Positions 26,730 through 35,997 of a stretch of DNA of 64,000 bases are shown here, piece after piece. The DNA lies in contig NZ_FNRG01000011.1 of the NCBI RefSeq assembly GCF_900107835.1, positions 42,874 through 106,873 of the forward strand, given 5' to 3'. The DNA comes from Oribacterium sp. KHPX15. GTDB lineage: Bacteria > Bacillota > Clostridia > Lachnospirales > Lachnospiraceae. The position numbers and the translations under genes were made by a program. The notes beneath the pieces were generated by a model. That model did not search any database and was not told the origin of the DNA. It saw only the letters and a list, made by a program, of their open reading frames with translations. Within the stretch, counting starts at the first letter, position 1. Each line of letters opens with the position of its first letter.

Positions 26730-27260
26730 ATGGCACGAGTACGTAAGGGTGCAGCGACAACATCTAGAATAGCCAGAACTTATGTAGATGGAAATACTGT
26801 ACGTAAGGTACAGGACAGACGTCAGGAGGCGCTGCGTCAAAAGCAGAAAAAACAGAAGGCGCTTGAGCGCGAAAAGATATTACAGGATCGTGAGAAACAG
26901 TACAGAGCTCAGCAGGAGAGACTCAGAAACAAGACAGTGGAGATGGATGCGCCATTTATCGCAACTCTTGCTATAGCCCTTACATGCACACTTTTAATGT
27001 GCTTTTCTTACATTCGCCTGCAGACAAATATTAATACGAGGATTCATTCCATAGAGCTTATGAAGCAGGAGCTTGACAAGCTTAAGTCCGAGAACGACGC
27101 TCTTCAGAACAGTATCGACACTTCACTGGATCTTGACAGGATCTACCGTGTTGCAACTCAGGAGTTAGGTATGGTTTATGCTGATGACAGTCAGACCATC
27201 TTATATGATAAGACTGAAAGCGAGTACGTAAGACAATATGAGAACATCCCAAAATACTGA
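26730..27260 (+). CDS. ftsL: Cell division protein FtsL/DivIC-like
   Basis: This 176-aa bitopic protein has a long basic N-terminal region (heptad-like KQKKQKALEREKILQDREK), one transmembrane helix (about residues 75-95) and an extracytoplasmic coiled coil (MKQELDKLKSENDALQNSI). The layout and position fit FtsL, which joins FtsQ and FtsB/DivIC in the divisome. Sequence identity in this family is low, so the name rests mainly on position between rsmH and the class B PBP. GGGGAGGAG precedes the ATG. It overlaps the next gene by 23 bp. Confidence 0.85.
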   Translation: MARVRKGAATTSRIARTYVDGNTVRKVQDRRQEALRQKQKKQKALEREKILQDREKQYRAQQERLRNKTVEMDAPFIATLAIALTCTLLMCFSYIRLQTNINTRIHSIELMKQELDKLKSENDALQNSIDTSLDLDRIYRVATQELGMVYADDSQTILYDKTESEYVRQYENIPKY

Positions 27261-29508
27261 TAATGAAAGAAAAGTCAAAAGGGGAAAGATTCTTTCCCCT
27301 TTTATGCAGAGAAAGCTAGCCGTCACACTTGGTGTGATAATGCTAGCTTTAATTGCCCTTATCGTGGCGATATACATGCTGGTAAAAAATAACAGTGAGG
27401 AGTACAACAAGATAGTTCTGTCCCAGAGACAGGCTTCCTATGACTCCCGAACCATTCCTTTCCGTCGTGGAGACATCATGGACAGGAACGGCACTGTGCT
27501 TGCCACCAGCCAGAAAGTATATAATCTTATACTGGATCCCAAGGTCATCCATTCCGGTGAGGGAGACAGATATGTGGAGCCTACTATTCAGGCTCTGGTA
27601 TCCTACTTTAGTTATGATGAAAGTGAACTCCGGACACTCATCAAAGAGAAAGCCGACAAGTCTTATGTTAAGTATAAGAAAGAGCTTTCCTATGATGAAA
27701 AGTCGGGGTTTGAAGAGTATATCAAAAATCAGAACGCGGTATATGTGAAAAAGGGTGATAAGGCCCGTATCCGCGGCATATGGTTTGAGGATGAGTACAA
27801 GCGAATGTATCCCTACGGCTCACTCGCCTGCAATGTCATCGGTTTCTCCAGTGCTGACGGTTCAGTGGGAACCGGCGGTGTGGAACAGTTCTATAATGAT
27901 ACCCTCATGGGCGTTAATGGCCGTGAGTATGGTTATCTTGACAACGATACAAAGCTTAAGTCTGTTCTTAAGGAGCCGACAGATGGTGATACTGTGGTTA
28001 CCACCATCAATACAAACATTCAGATGTCCCTTGAGAAATATCTCAATGAGTGGCAGCATGATGATGTAGGTTCCAAGGTGGCAGGCGCCATCGTTATGGA
28101 CCCGAAGACCGGCGAGATCCTGGCTATGGGTTCCACCAACCAGTTTGATCTTAATAATCCGAGAGAACTGGATGAATCACAGTACACAAACTCTGAGCTT
28201 ATGGAGCTTGGAAGAAAAGAAGCGGTGGGAGTTTACAAGAGACAGAATCCCGATGCCGAAAAGATTTCCGTGGATGAGGTCGGAAAGTACTTTTCGGAGG
28301 ATGAAATACTTTCTTTCGGTAAACAGGTTGCCTGGAACCAGGTTTGGAGAAATGTTGTCATCTCCGACACATATGAGCCGGGTTCAACAGCCAAGTCCAT
28401 TACCCTTGCGGCAGCCCTTGAAGAGAGAGCCATTACCCCTTCAACAACCTTTGACTGTGAAGGTTTCATCGCTCTCAGCGACGGCATCCACACATGGAGG
28501 ATCCGCTGCCACAATCATGACGGTGACGGTGTTATCGACGCACAGACAGGTCTTATGAGATCCTGTAATGTCTACCTCATGAACACAGCATTTGCACTTG
28601 GAGCTGAAAATTTCGTTAAGTACCAGCATATTTTCGGTTTTGGAGAGAAGACAGGTATCGATCTTCCGGCTGAAGCTGATACTTCAACTCTTGTTTATCC
28701 GGCAGAGAGTCTCGGACGTACGACTCTTGCTACAAACTCTTTCGGTCAGAACTACAACGTTACCATGGTTCAGATGGCTGCGGCTTACTGCAGTATCGTG
28801 AACGGCGGTAATTATTATAAGCCTCATGTGGTTAAGCAGATCCTGAACGGAAACGGCACAGTGATCCAGGATGTGAAGCCTGAGCTGCTCAGAACCACCT
28901 GCTCAAAGTCCACCAGTGATTTCCTCAGGGAAGCTCTGTACCAGACTGTTGAAGGCGGAACCGGTACCAAGGCGAAGATCCAGGGCTACCATGTAGGCGG
29001 AAAGACCGGAACAGCCGAGAAGATCCCCCGTTCCGCAAAGAACTATCTTGTTTCCTTTATTGGCTTTGCGCCGGTTGAGGATCCACAGGTTGTAGTATAT
29101 GTTATAGTAGATACTCCGAATCTTGTGGGAGAGGCACAGGCAACAGCATCCTTCGCGATTTATATTGAAAGAAAAATCATGAATGATGCTCTTCAGTTCC
29201 TGAATATTCCTCCGGTTAGTGATACTGATCCGGAAGATAACATTAACAAGAAGCTTTCCGGAGGTTCTGAAGGTATCAACGATGAAGCCATGGGTGAACA
29301 GGTAACCTCAGGTTCAGATAACGAGAATGGCGAGTCTGAGACAGTTGAAACTGACGATGAGGGTAATGCTGTCGTTCGTACTCAGACACCGCCCGTTACT
29401 GATGAGGTAATCTCAGGTGATGATGAAGGCTTTGAACTTCCGGATGCGGTTCCCAACAGCGGTGAAGGTTTGGAAGAACAGCCGGAAGAAGCTGAAGAAG
29501 AGGACTGA
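27238..29508 (+). CDS. ftsI: Class B penicillin-binding protein (FtsI/SpoVD type)
   Basis: The 756-aa transpeptidase cross-links septal peptidoglycan. One transmembrane helix (about residues 28-48) is followed by the dimerisation module (RRGDIMDRNGTVLATS). The transpeptidase motifs are SxxK (GSTAKS, Ser383), SxN (SCN, Ser442) and KTG (GGKTGTAEK, Lys589). The C-terminal 100 residues are very acidic and disordered, and no PASTA domain is visible. SpoVD cannot be excluded, but with ftsW and ftsZ in the same cluster I prefer the division enzyme. The start overlaps ftsL by 23 bp. Confidence 0.93.
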   Translation: MRTSQNTDNERKVKRGKILSPFMQRKLAVTLGVIMLALIALIVAIYMLVKNNSEEYNKIVLSQRQASYDSRTIPFRRGDIMDRNGTVLATSQKVYNLILDPKVIHSGEGDRYVEPTIQALVSYFSYDESELRTLIKEKADKSYVKYKKELSYDEKSGFEEYIKNQNAVYVKKGDKARIRGIWFEDEYKRMYPYGSLACNVIGFSSADGSVGTGGVEQFYNDTLMGVNGREYGYLDNDTKLKSVLKEPTDGDTVVTTINTNIQMSLEKYLNEWQHDDVGSKVAGAIVMDPKTGEILAMGSTNQFDLNNPRELDESQYTNSELMELGRKEAVGVYKRQNPDAEKISVDEVGKYFSEDEILSFGKQVAWNQVWRNVVISDTYEPGSTAKSITLAAALEERAITPSTTFDCEGFIALSDGIHTWRIRCHNHDGDGVIDAQTGLMRSCNVYLMNTAFALGAENFVKYQHIFGFGEKTGIDLPAEADTSTLVYPAESLGRTTLATNSFGQNYNVTMVQMAAAYCSIVNGGNYYKPHVVKQILNGNGTVIQDVKPELLRTTCSKSTSDFLREALYQTVEGGTGTKAKIQGYHVGGKTGTAEKIPRSAKNYLVSFIGFAPVEDPQVVVYVIVDTPNLVGEAQATASFAIYIERKIMNDALQFLNIPPVSDTDPEDNINKKLSGGSEGINDEAMGEQVTSGSDNENGESETVETDDEGNAVVRTQTPPVTDEVISGDDEGFELPDAVPNSGEGLEEQPEEAEEED

Positions 29509-29649
29509 ATCTGAGCCGGGTCCGATGAACCTGTTGCGTGGCGTCAACCTTTCGTGCAGAGTATTAAAACAGGCCGGAATTGCCGGCAGCTGTAGCGCAA
29601 ATCGGTCGGACCTCGAATTTTTGACATTATATATTTTGTGGAGAGTAAA

Positions 29650-30606
29650 ATGTATCTTGATCTGGTTATTTCAGTAATACTGGGCTTTGTGATAGTTGCG
29701 GCTGTCATGCCCTTTGCCATACCCGAACTTCACAAGCTGAAGTTCGGACAGCAGGTTCGTGACGACGGACCTGAGTCACATCTTAAAAAGCAGGGTACTC
29801 CAACCATGGGAGGCCTGGTTTTTGTGCTGGCCATCATTATCGTAAGTGTGTTTTTCGTAGGGCGATATCCAAAGATAATCCCTGTGCTGCTCCTTACAGT
29901 GGGCTTTGCCATCGTTGGATTTATAGATGATTATTTAAAGGTAGTTAAGCACCAGTCTGAAGGATTCAATCCGAAACAGAAATTTGCCTGTCAGTTTGTA
30001 TTCACGCTGATCTTCGGCATTTATCTTTATATTTCTCCGGATTATGAAAATCTCATGAGGGTACCCTTTACGGATTTCTATCTTGACCTTGGGTGGTTTT
30101 ATGTGCCGGCGCTTCTATTTATTGTGCTTGGAACCGATAACGGAGCCAATTTTACGGACGGCATCGACGGACTTGCAAGCTCTGTTACATCTGTGATAGC
30201 AATGTTTATTGCCTTTGTAAGTATGTTTAAGGGCGATGGTGAGCTTGTGCCCATCGCAGGTGCGGTTTGCGGCAGCCTTTTCGGCTTTTTGGTATACAAC
30301 AGTCATCCGGCAAAGATATTCATGGGAGATACCGGTTCTCTCGCTTTAGGTGGTTTTGTGGCGGCGGCTGCATTTGAAATGGAAATCCCGCTTTTTATAC
30401 CGTTTTTTGCACTGATTTATCTCGTGGAAGTACTGTCAGTCATTATTCAGGTGACTTATTTTAAGGCAACTCATGGCAAGCGTATCTTCCGAATGGCACC
30501 GATACATCACCATTTTGAGTTGGGCGGATGGTCTGAGACTAAGGTCGTGACAGTATTTACAATTATTACAATACTGCTTTGTCTTATTGCTGGACTTGGG
30601 ATGTAA
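29650..30606 (+). CDS. mraY: Phospho-N-acetylmuramoyl-pentapeptide transferase
   Basis: The 318-aa polytopic enzyme makes lipid I by moving phospho-MurNAc-pentapeptide to undecaprenyl phosphate. Family motifs include GTPTMGGL, FIDDYLKV, NFTDGIDGLA, MGDTGSLALGG and the MAPIHHHFELGGWSE loop. I start at ATG 29650, with GGAGAG upstream. An in-frame GTG at 29638 is part of that site. The 141 bp after ftsI hold a GCCGG/CCGGC hairpin but no terminator. Confidence 0.97.
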   Translation: MYLDLVISVILGFVIVAAVMPFAIPELHKLKFGQQVRDDGPESHLKKQGTPTMGGLVFVLAIIIVSVFFVGRYPKIIPVLLLTVGFAIVGFIDDYLKVVKHQSEGFNPKQKFACQFVFTLIFGIYLYISPDYENLMRVPFTDFYLDLGWFYVPALLFIVLGTDNGANFTDGIDGLASSVTSVIAMFIAFVSMFKGDGELVPIAGAVCGSLFGFLVYNSHPAKIFMGDTGSLALGGFVAAAAFEMEIPLFIPFFALIYLVEVLSVIIQVTYFKATHGKRIFRMAPIHHHFELGGWSETKVVTVFTIITILLCLIAGLGM

Positions 30607-30721
30607 AGAGTGAGTGTATCAGGGTTTAATGCTGACTGCCTGCGGGCTGAAGGACGCCCTGAGGGATTCCTGTAAACAAAAAAATAAGATTAAGCGTATA
30701 TTATTAGGCGGGGTGAGTGAA

Positions 30722-32077
30722 ATGAAAAGTCGGAAGGTGCTCGTGCTGGGCACGGGAAAGAGCGGGATCTGTGCAACAAAGCAGATCCTTAGTCTGGGAG
30801 GAGAGGTTATCCTCTATGACTCAAATGCGGAGCTTGATAAGCTGCAGCTCCTGAAAAATTTTGATAAAAAGGCACAGGTTACGGTGATTGCGGGGGAGCT
30901 TAAACCTGCAGATCTCATACAGGTGGATCTTGCGGTTATAAGTCCGGGAATACCTCTGGACAAGCCCTTTGTAAAGATGCTTGATACAGCAAAGATTCCT
31001 ATCTGGGGTGAGATAGAGCTGGCATATCAGTCAAGCAAAGGAAAGCTTTGCGCGGTAACCGGAACCAACGGAAAGACAACTACAGTATCTCTTATCGGAG
31101 AGATACTTCAGGAAGAGTACGAAGATACTCATATATGCGGAAACATTGGCAACCCTTATACGGCGGAGGCGCTGGAAACAAAGGATGATTCTGCCACCGT
31201 TCTTGAGGTGAGCTCCTTCCAGCTTGAGACCATAATGGATTTCCATCCACATGTTTCCTGCATTACCAACATTACCCCGGATCATCTTGACAGGCATAAG
31301 ACTATGAAGAATTATGCAAGAGTCAAGGAGGATATAGCCCTCAATCAGACAGAGGAGGACTATATCGTTTTAAACTATGACGATCCTGAGCTTAAGAAGT
31401 TTGGAAAGAGAAAGTCTTTAAAGCCGAAGGTAATCTGGTTCAGTACTTCACATATTCTGAAACAGGGATTATATTATAAAGAACCGAATATCCATTATGT
31501 TAATGATGGAAAAGATGAGGTTCTTCTGGATGTCCATGAGACAAATCTTCTGGGAGCGCATAACTATGAGAATATCATGTGTGCCATTGCCGTATGCATG
31601 CATATGGATGTTCCCATGAAGAAGATTCTGAAGGCGGTTAAGAATTTCAAGCCGGTTGAGCATCGAATTGAATTTGTGAGAGAAAGAAACGGAGTAAGAT
31701 ATTATAATGACTCCAAGGGCACAAATCCTGATGCTGCAATCAAGGCACTGCTTGCCATGCCGGGACCTACGATCCTTATCGGAGGAGGCTATGACAAGGA
31801 GATACCGTTTGATGACTGGTGCAAACTTTTCGAAGGAAGAGTTAAGTATCTTATACTTATAGGTCAGACCAGAAACATTATCGCAGACTGCGCTAAAAAA
31901 TACGGTTTTACCAATGTTGTATTTGCAGAGGATATGGAAGAGGCAGTGAAGGCCAGTGCGGCTTATGCCGAGGCCGGTGACTACGTGCTTCTGAGTCCTG
32001 CCTGCGCATCCTGGGGAATGTTCAAGAATTTCGAGGAGAGAGGACGCATCTTTAAGGAATGTGTAAATGCACTCTGA
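30722..32077 (+). CDS. murD: UDP-N-acetylmuramoylalanine-D-glutamate ligase
   Basis: The 451-aa cytoplasmic ligase adds D-Glu to UDP-MurNAc-L-Ala. An N-terminal Rossmann region (VLVLGTGKSGICA) is followed by the ATP-binding VTGTNGKTTT, the HLDRH block and the C-terminal YYNDSKGTNPDA. I start at ATG 30722 after GGGGTGA. An upstream GTG at 30614 would add 36 unrelated residues. It follows mraY by 115 bp. ftsW comes next, and the usual murG is absent. Confidence 0.96.
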   Translation: MKSRKVLVLGTGKSGICATKQILSLGGEVILYDSNAELDKLQLLKNFDKKAQVTVIAGELKPADLIQVDLAVISPGIPLDKPFVKMLDTAKIPIWGEIELAYQSSKGKLCAVTGTNGKTTTVSLIGEILQEEYEDTHICGNIGNPYTAEALETKDDSATVLEVSSFQLETIMDFHPHVSCITNITPDHLDRHKTMKNYARVKEDIALNQTEEDYIVLNYDDPELKKFGKRKSLKPKVIWFSTSHILKQGLYYKEPNIHYVNDGKDEVLLDVHETNLLGAHNYENIMCAIAVCMHMDVPMKKILKAVKNFKPVEHRIEFVRERNGVRYYNDSKGTNPDAAIKALLAMPGPTILIGGGYDKEIPFDDWCKLFEGRVKYLILIGQTRNIIADCAKKYGFTNVVFAEDMEEAVKASAAYAEAGDYVLLSPACASWGMFKNFEERGRIFKECVNAL

Positions 32078-32208
32078 AATGAGTGATGACTCAGGAATAG
32101 AAATTGGAGTATAAGAGAAGGCGAGATGCAGATTCGAGAGACTGGTGTCACTGAATAGCATCTTTGAATAGAAAGATCAGACTCAATTAGTCAGAGGGGG
32201 AATAATAT

Positions 32209-33336
32209 TTGGGAAAGAAAAAGAAAATTAAACACTTCTTTGACTTCAGTTTGATGTCTACCATCATATTTGTCACGGGTTTCGGACTGCTTCTGATGTA
32301 CTCGGCATCGGGTTACAGTGCACAGAATTCCATGAATGATGCAATGTATTTCCTGAAGAGACAGGCGATATTTGCGGTGGGCGGCGTGGTATTTATGCTG
32401 CTGGTATCCTTTATAGACTATCACCTGTATGCCAAATTCAGTGCCATTATCTTCGCAGCTGCCTGCTTCCTTCAGGTTGCAACCCTGGGTATCGGAGTTG
32501 CTTCCCATGGATCCGCAAGATGGCTTAGCCTCGGCGGCATGAGATTTCAGCCTTCGGAGGTTACAAAGGTAGCGGTTATCATCATGCTGTCTACATTGAT
32601 AACGAAGAAGATCTACCATATGGATGAATGGAAAACCATATTTCAGGTTGCTGCAGTGGGAGTCCTGCCCGGAGTTTTCATTGCCATATCAAACCTTTCA
32701 ACGGCTATGATCATCCTGGGAATAACCTTTTTCATGATCTGGATATCAAGTAAAAAAGTGGTTCCTTTTGTTGCGGTAGGTGCAGCGGGAACCGCGGTTT
32801 ATATATTTGCCTATCCGGTGGCGAGACTCCTGCAGAGATTAAACATACTTCAGGAGTACCAGCTTACGAGAATTTTTGCCTGGAAAGACCCTTCGAGCTA
32901 TGCGGATGAAACCTTCCAGACATTGCAGGGGCTTTATGCCATAGGTTCCGGAGGAATCTTTGGAAAGGGTCTCGGTGAATCGGTTCAGAAGTTCCTTATG
33001 CCTGAGGCACAGAATGATATGATATTTACCATCATCTGTGAGGAGCTGGGACTTTTCGGAGCGGTGTCCATCATCCTGATCTATGCATTCATCATCTACA
33101 GACTTTACGATGATGCAAGAAATGCAAGAGACCTTTTAGGGTCAATGCTTACAATCGGAATCATGTGCCATGTTGCACTTCAGGTAATCCTCAATATCGC
33201 GGTTGCCACAAATACGATTCCGAATACCGGTGTTACACTTCCTTTCATAAGTTATGGAGGTACTTCACTTTTTATTCTGATGGCAGAGATGGGAATCGCA
33301 CTTTCGGTATCAAGACAGATAAGGCTGGAAACGTAA
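32209..33336 (+). CDS. ftsW: SEDS-family lipid II polymerase FtsW
   Basis: This 375-aa protein has about ten membrane helices and the SEDS-family blocks LLMYSASGYSAQ, RFQPSEVTKVA, YQLTRIFAWKDP and GVTLPFISYGGTSL. It polymerises lipid II together with the class B PBP at 27238. The start appears to be TTG 32209 with GAGGGGG upstream. No ATG nearby fits. SpoVE or RodA are alternatives on sequence, but position favours FtsW. A terminator follows at 33454. Confidence 0.92.
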   Translation: MGKKKKIKHFFDFSLMSTIIFVTGFGLLLMYSASGYSAQNSMNDAMYFLKRQAIFAVGGVVFMLLVSFIDYHLYAKFSAIIFAAACFLQVATLGIGVASHGSARWLSLGGMRFQPSEVTKVAVIIMLSTLITKKIYHMDEWKTIFQVAAVGVLPGVFIAISNLSTAMIILGITFFMIWISSKKVVPFVAVGAAGTAVYIFAYPVARLLQRLNILQEYQLTRIFAWKDPSSYADETFQTLQGLYAIGSGGIFGKGLGESVQKFLMPEAQNDMIFTIICEELGLFGAVSIILIYAFIIYRLYDDARNARDLLGSMLTIGIMCHVALQVILNIAVATNTIPNTGVTLPFISYGGTSLFILMAEMGIALSVSRQIRLET

Positions 33337-33453
33337 GATGCCGGTTGGGTATGCATTACCCTGACAGACTGCATTGCAGTGAGGGTGTAATGTAGAGACT
33401 GATATGCGTGAGTCATAGCTTTAGCTTAAAACATTAATATCAAACTAAGAAAT

Positions 33454-33487
33454 AAACGCGATGTTATTGAAATGACATCGCGTTTTT
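33454..33487 (+). terminator. ftsW terminator
   Basis: AAACGCGATGT (33454-33464) pairs perfectly with ACATCGCGTTT (33474-33484), followed by TTT. The -35 box of the next gene lies in its loop and 3' arm. Confidence 0.9.
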
Positions 33488-33494
33488 GTATAAT
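33467..33494 (+). promoter_or_regulatory. ftsQ promoter nested in the ftsW terminator
   Basis: TTGAAA (33467-33472), a 16-bp spacer, then a perfect TATAAT (33489-33494). The ATG of ftsQ begins 8 bp after the -10, so the predicted transcript would be leaderless. Confidence 0.7.
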
Positions 33495-33501
33495 TTAACG
33501 T

Positions 33502-34320
33502 ATGAAAAAAGATAAGTTTAATAATGACGATTATTTTTACGAAGATGAATATGATGATGACGAATATGATGATGTCTACGAAGACGAAGACCGTTACGAA
33601 CGGGAAAAGAAAGCAAGACGTATGCTTCTCGGAGGATTTGCCATCATCATTCTTCTTGTGGCTGTGATACTTGCCAGCGCCAGGATAAAGAACATTAAGG
33701 TTTTAGGGAATAACAGATACACCAGTGAGGAGATGGTGTCGAAGATCTTTTCCGATTACTGGGATACAAATGCATTTTACTGTTTCTGGAAAGACAAGAC
33801 CAAGCCGCATAAGCAGATTCCTTTTGTACAGAGATATGATATCAACTGGGAAGGACCCCTTTCCGTAAGCATCACCGTGTACGAAAAAAATATAGTTGGT
33901 TATGTTGATTACATGTCAAGCCATATGTATTTTGATAAGGACGGTATAGTTGTGGAGTCCACAAGGGAGAATCTGGCGGGCATTCCCAGGATCACAGGAC
34001 TTACCTTCGGATCCATAATTCTGTATAAAGAGCTGCCGGTTCAGAATATGCATGTCTTTAATGACATATTGAATCTTACGGGTTCTCTCAGTGATAATGA
34101 GATCAAATGTGACGAGATCGCATATGATGAGCTTCTGAATGCTACCTTAAAGATGGGTGACATCCAGGTATATCTCGGAAGCAACAAGGACATGGAAATG
34201 AAGATATATACCCTTAAGGATATACTTCCGAACCTTGAAGGCTTGAAGGGTACGCTTAATCTGTCAGATTACAATGAAAGTACCGATCATGAGAGCTACA
34301 TTTTCAGATCGTCGACTTAA
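33502..34320 (+). CDS. ftsQ: Cell division protein FtsQ/DivIB
   Basis: This 272-aa bitopic protein has a very acidic, Asp/Tyr-rich cytoplasmic tail (residues 1-35), one transmembrane helix (about 42-62) and an extracytoplasmic POTRA domain starting IKNIKVLGNNRYTSEEM, followed by the FtsQ beta domain. It scaffolds FtsL and FtsB/DivIC. No Shine-Dalgarno sequence precedes the ATG, and the nearest promoter would start the RNA at or next to the A of ATG. The next in-frame Met (residue 41) lies at the membrane helix, so ATG 33502 is the likely start. Confidence 0.88.
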   Translation: MKKDKFNNDDYFYEDEYDDDEYDDVYEDEDRYEREKKARRMLLGGFAIIILLVAVILASARIKNIKVLGNNRYTSEEMVSKIFSDYWDTNAFYCFWKDKTKPHKQIPFVQRYDINWEGPLSVSITVYEKNIVGYVDYMSSHMYFDKDGIVVESTRENLAGIPRITGLTFGSIILYKELPVQNMHVFNDILNLTGSLSDNEIKCDEIAYDELLNATLKMGDIQVYLGSNKDMEMKIYTLKDILPNLEGLKGTLNLSDYNESTDHESYIFRSST

Positions 34321-34405
34321 GAAATAATGTCATAAAAATGTAAGAAATAAGTGAAAAAACCTTAGGTTTAAAACGCTTATCTGCGTGCTAAAATCTGTTA
34401 AGCTA

Positions 34406-34434
34406 TTGATAATAGTTAAATAAATATGTATATT
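34406..34434 (+). promoter_or_regulatory. ftsZ promoter
   Basis: TTGATA (34406-34411), a 17-bp spacer, then TATATT (34429-34434). It gives a leader of about 100 nt before ftsZ. Confidence 0.75.
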
Positions 34435-34542
34435 TAATTAGGGTGTGTGACCGGACTAGATGAGATTTGGAAAAATAAGCGTATGTGGTCATGCAAATTC
34501 AAGCTACATTATGGGATGATATAGTGTTGAAGGAGGAAGATT

Positions 34543-35826
34543 ATGCTTGAGATTAAACTTCCTGAGTCAGAGGCAGCTGCAAGAATTATCGTTGTTGGTG
34601 TTGGTGGCGCAGGTAATAACGCGGTGAATCGCATGGTGACTGATGGCATTGTCGGCGTTGAGTTCATCGGCGTTAATACAGATAAGCAGGCCTTACAGTT
34701 CAGTCAGGCACCAACTACTATGCAGATTGGTGAAAAGCTTACAAAGGGACTTGGTTGCGGAGGCAGACCTGAGGTTGGTGCCAAGGCAGCTGAGGAAAGT
34801 TCAGAGGATATTACTGCAGCTTTACAGGGCGCAGATATGGTATTTGTAACCTGCGGTATGGGAGGCGGAACCGGAACAGGTGCAGCTCCTATCATTGCAA
34901 AGATTGCAAAGGATATGGGTATCCTTACTGTTGGTGTAGTAACAAAGCCTTTCCGTTTTGAAGCTCGTCAGCGTATGCAGAATGCTATAAAGGGTATCGA
35001 GCAGCTTAAGGAATCTGTAGATACACTTATCGTTATTCCTAATGACAGACTTCTTGAGATCGTTGACAGAAGAACTACCATGCCGGATGCACTTAAGAAG
35101 GCAGACGAAGTTCTTCAGCAGGCTGTTCAGGGTATCACAGACCTTATCAATGTTCCCGGTCTTATCAATCTTGACTTCGCCGATGTATCTTCAGTTATGA
35201 AGGACAAGGGTATCGCTCATGTAGGTATCGGCGCAGCTAAGGGTGATGAGAAGGCAACAGAGGCTGTTAAGATGGCTATTTCATCTCCGCTCCTTGAGAC
35301 AACTATCCAGGGCGCAACAGATGTTATCATTAATATTTCAGGTGATATCTCTCTCGTTGAAGCAAACGAGGCAGCTTCTTATGTAGAGGAGCTTGCAGGT
35401 GAGAATGCAAATATCATCTTCGGTGCTATGTATGATGAGAGCGCACAGGATGAGTGCAAGATCACAGTTATCGCTACAGGCATTCAGGATGAGCAAGCAA
35501 CACAGTCTGTTTTTGATGCTCCTGAGAAGAAGACTGTTGCACCACAGGCAGCACCACGTCAGGCAGTTCCTGTTCGTGAGCCACAGCCGGTACAGACTCA
35601 GAGACAGCCTATTCCAAGCTTTCTCAACACACCGTCTCAGTCTGTAGGATATACAATGCAGAACCAGGCAGCACCTTCAGTTCAGACTCCTTCAGTTGCA
35701 CCTCAGGTTCATGAGACACATATGCCGAGCATGGAGCCGGCTCCTTCAGTTCAGCCAAGCTACCGTCCTCAGCAGAACAAGGATCTGTCAATCAACATTC
35801 CTGAGTTCCTGAGAAACAAGAGATAA
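34543..35826 (+). CDS. ftsZ: Cell division GTPase FtsZ
   Basis: The 427-aa tubulin homologue forms the Z ring. The GTP-binding GGGTGTG lies near residues 106-112, with [17 protein letters not shown] at the start and NDRLLEIVD further on. Residues about 320-410 form a Pro/Gln/Val-rich disordered linker. The C-terminal peptide ([11 protein letters not shown]) is the conserved docking site for FtsA, SepF and similar partners. The ATG follows GAAGGAGGA. It has its own promoter, and a terminator follows at 35847. Confidence 0.99.
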   Translation: MLEIKLPESEAAARIIVVGVGGAGNNAVNRMVTDGIVGVEFIGVNTDKQALQFSQAPTTMQIGEKLTKGLGCGGRPEVGAKAAEESSEDITAALQGADMVFVTCGMGGGTGTGAAPIIAKIAKDMGILTVGVVTKPFRFEARQRMQNAIKGIEQLKESVDTLIVIPNDRLLEIVDRRTTMPDALKKADEVLQQAVQGITDLINVPGLINLDFADVSSVMKDKGIAHVGIGAAKGDEKATEAVKMAISSPLLETTIQGATDVIINISGDISLVEANEAASYVEELAGENANIIFGAMYDESAQDECKITVIATGIQDEQATQSVFDAPEKKTVAPQAAPRQAVPVREPQPVQTQRQPIPSFLNTPSQSVGYTMQNQAAPSVQTPSVAPQVHETHMPSMEPAPSVQPSYRPQQNKDLSINIPEFLRNKR

Positions 35827-35846
35827 AGAGTATATATTTGGAAAAT

Positions 35847-35879
35847 AAGAGACTATGTCTTTACGGCATAGTCTCTTTT
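35847..35879 (+). terminator. ftsZ terminator
   Basis: AAGAGACTATG (35847-35857) pairs with CATAGTCTCTT (35867-35877), followed by TT. Confidence 0.9.
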
Positions 35880-35997
35880 ATGTTAAGATGCAACGCGGAA
35901 TAAAAAAGTTTGATGTATAAATATTGGAAATCAAAGGTGGAGAGGAATATATGATCCACCCGGGATACCTAAGGATACATTTATATATGGAGAAGAC

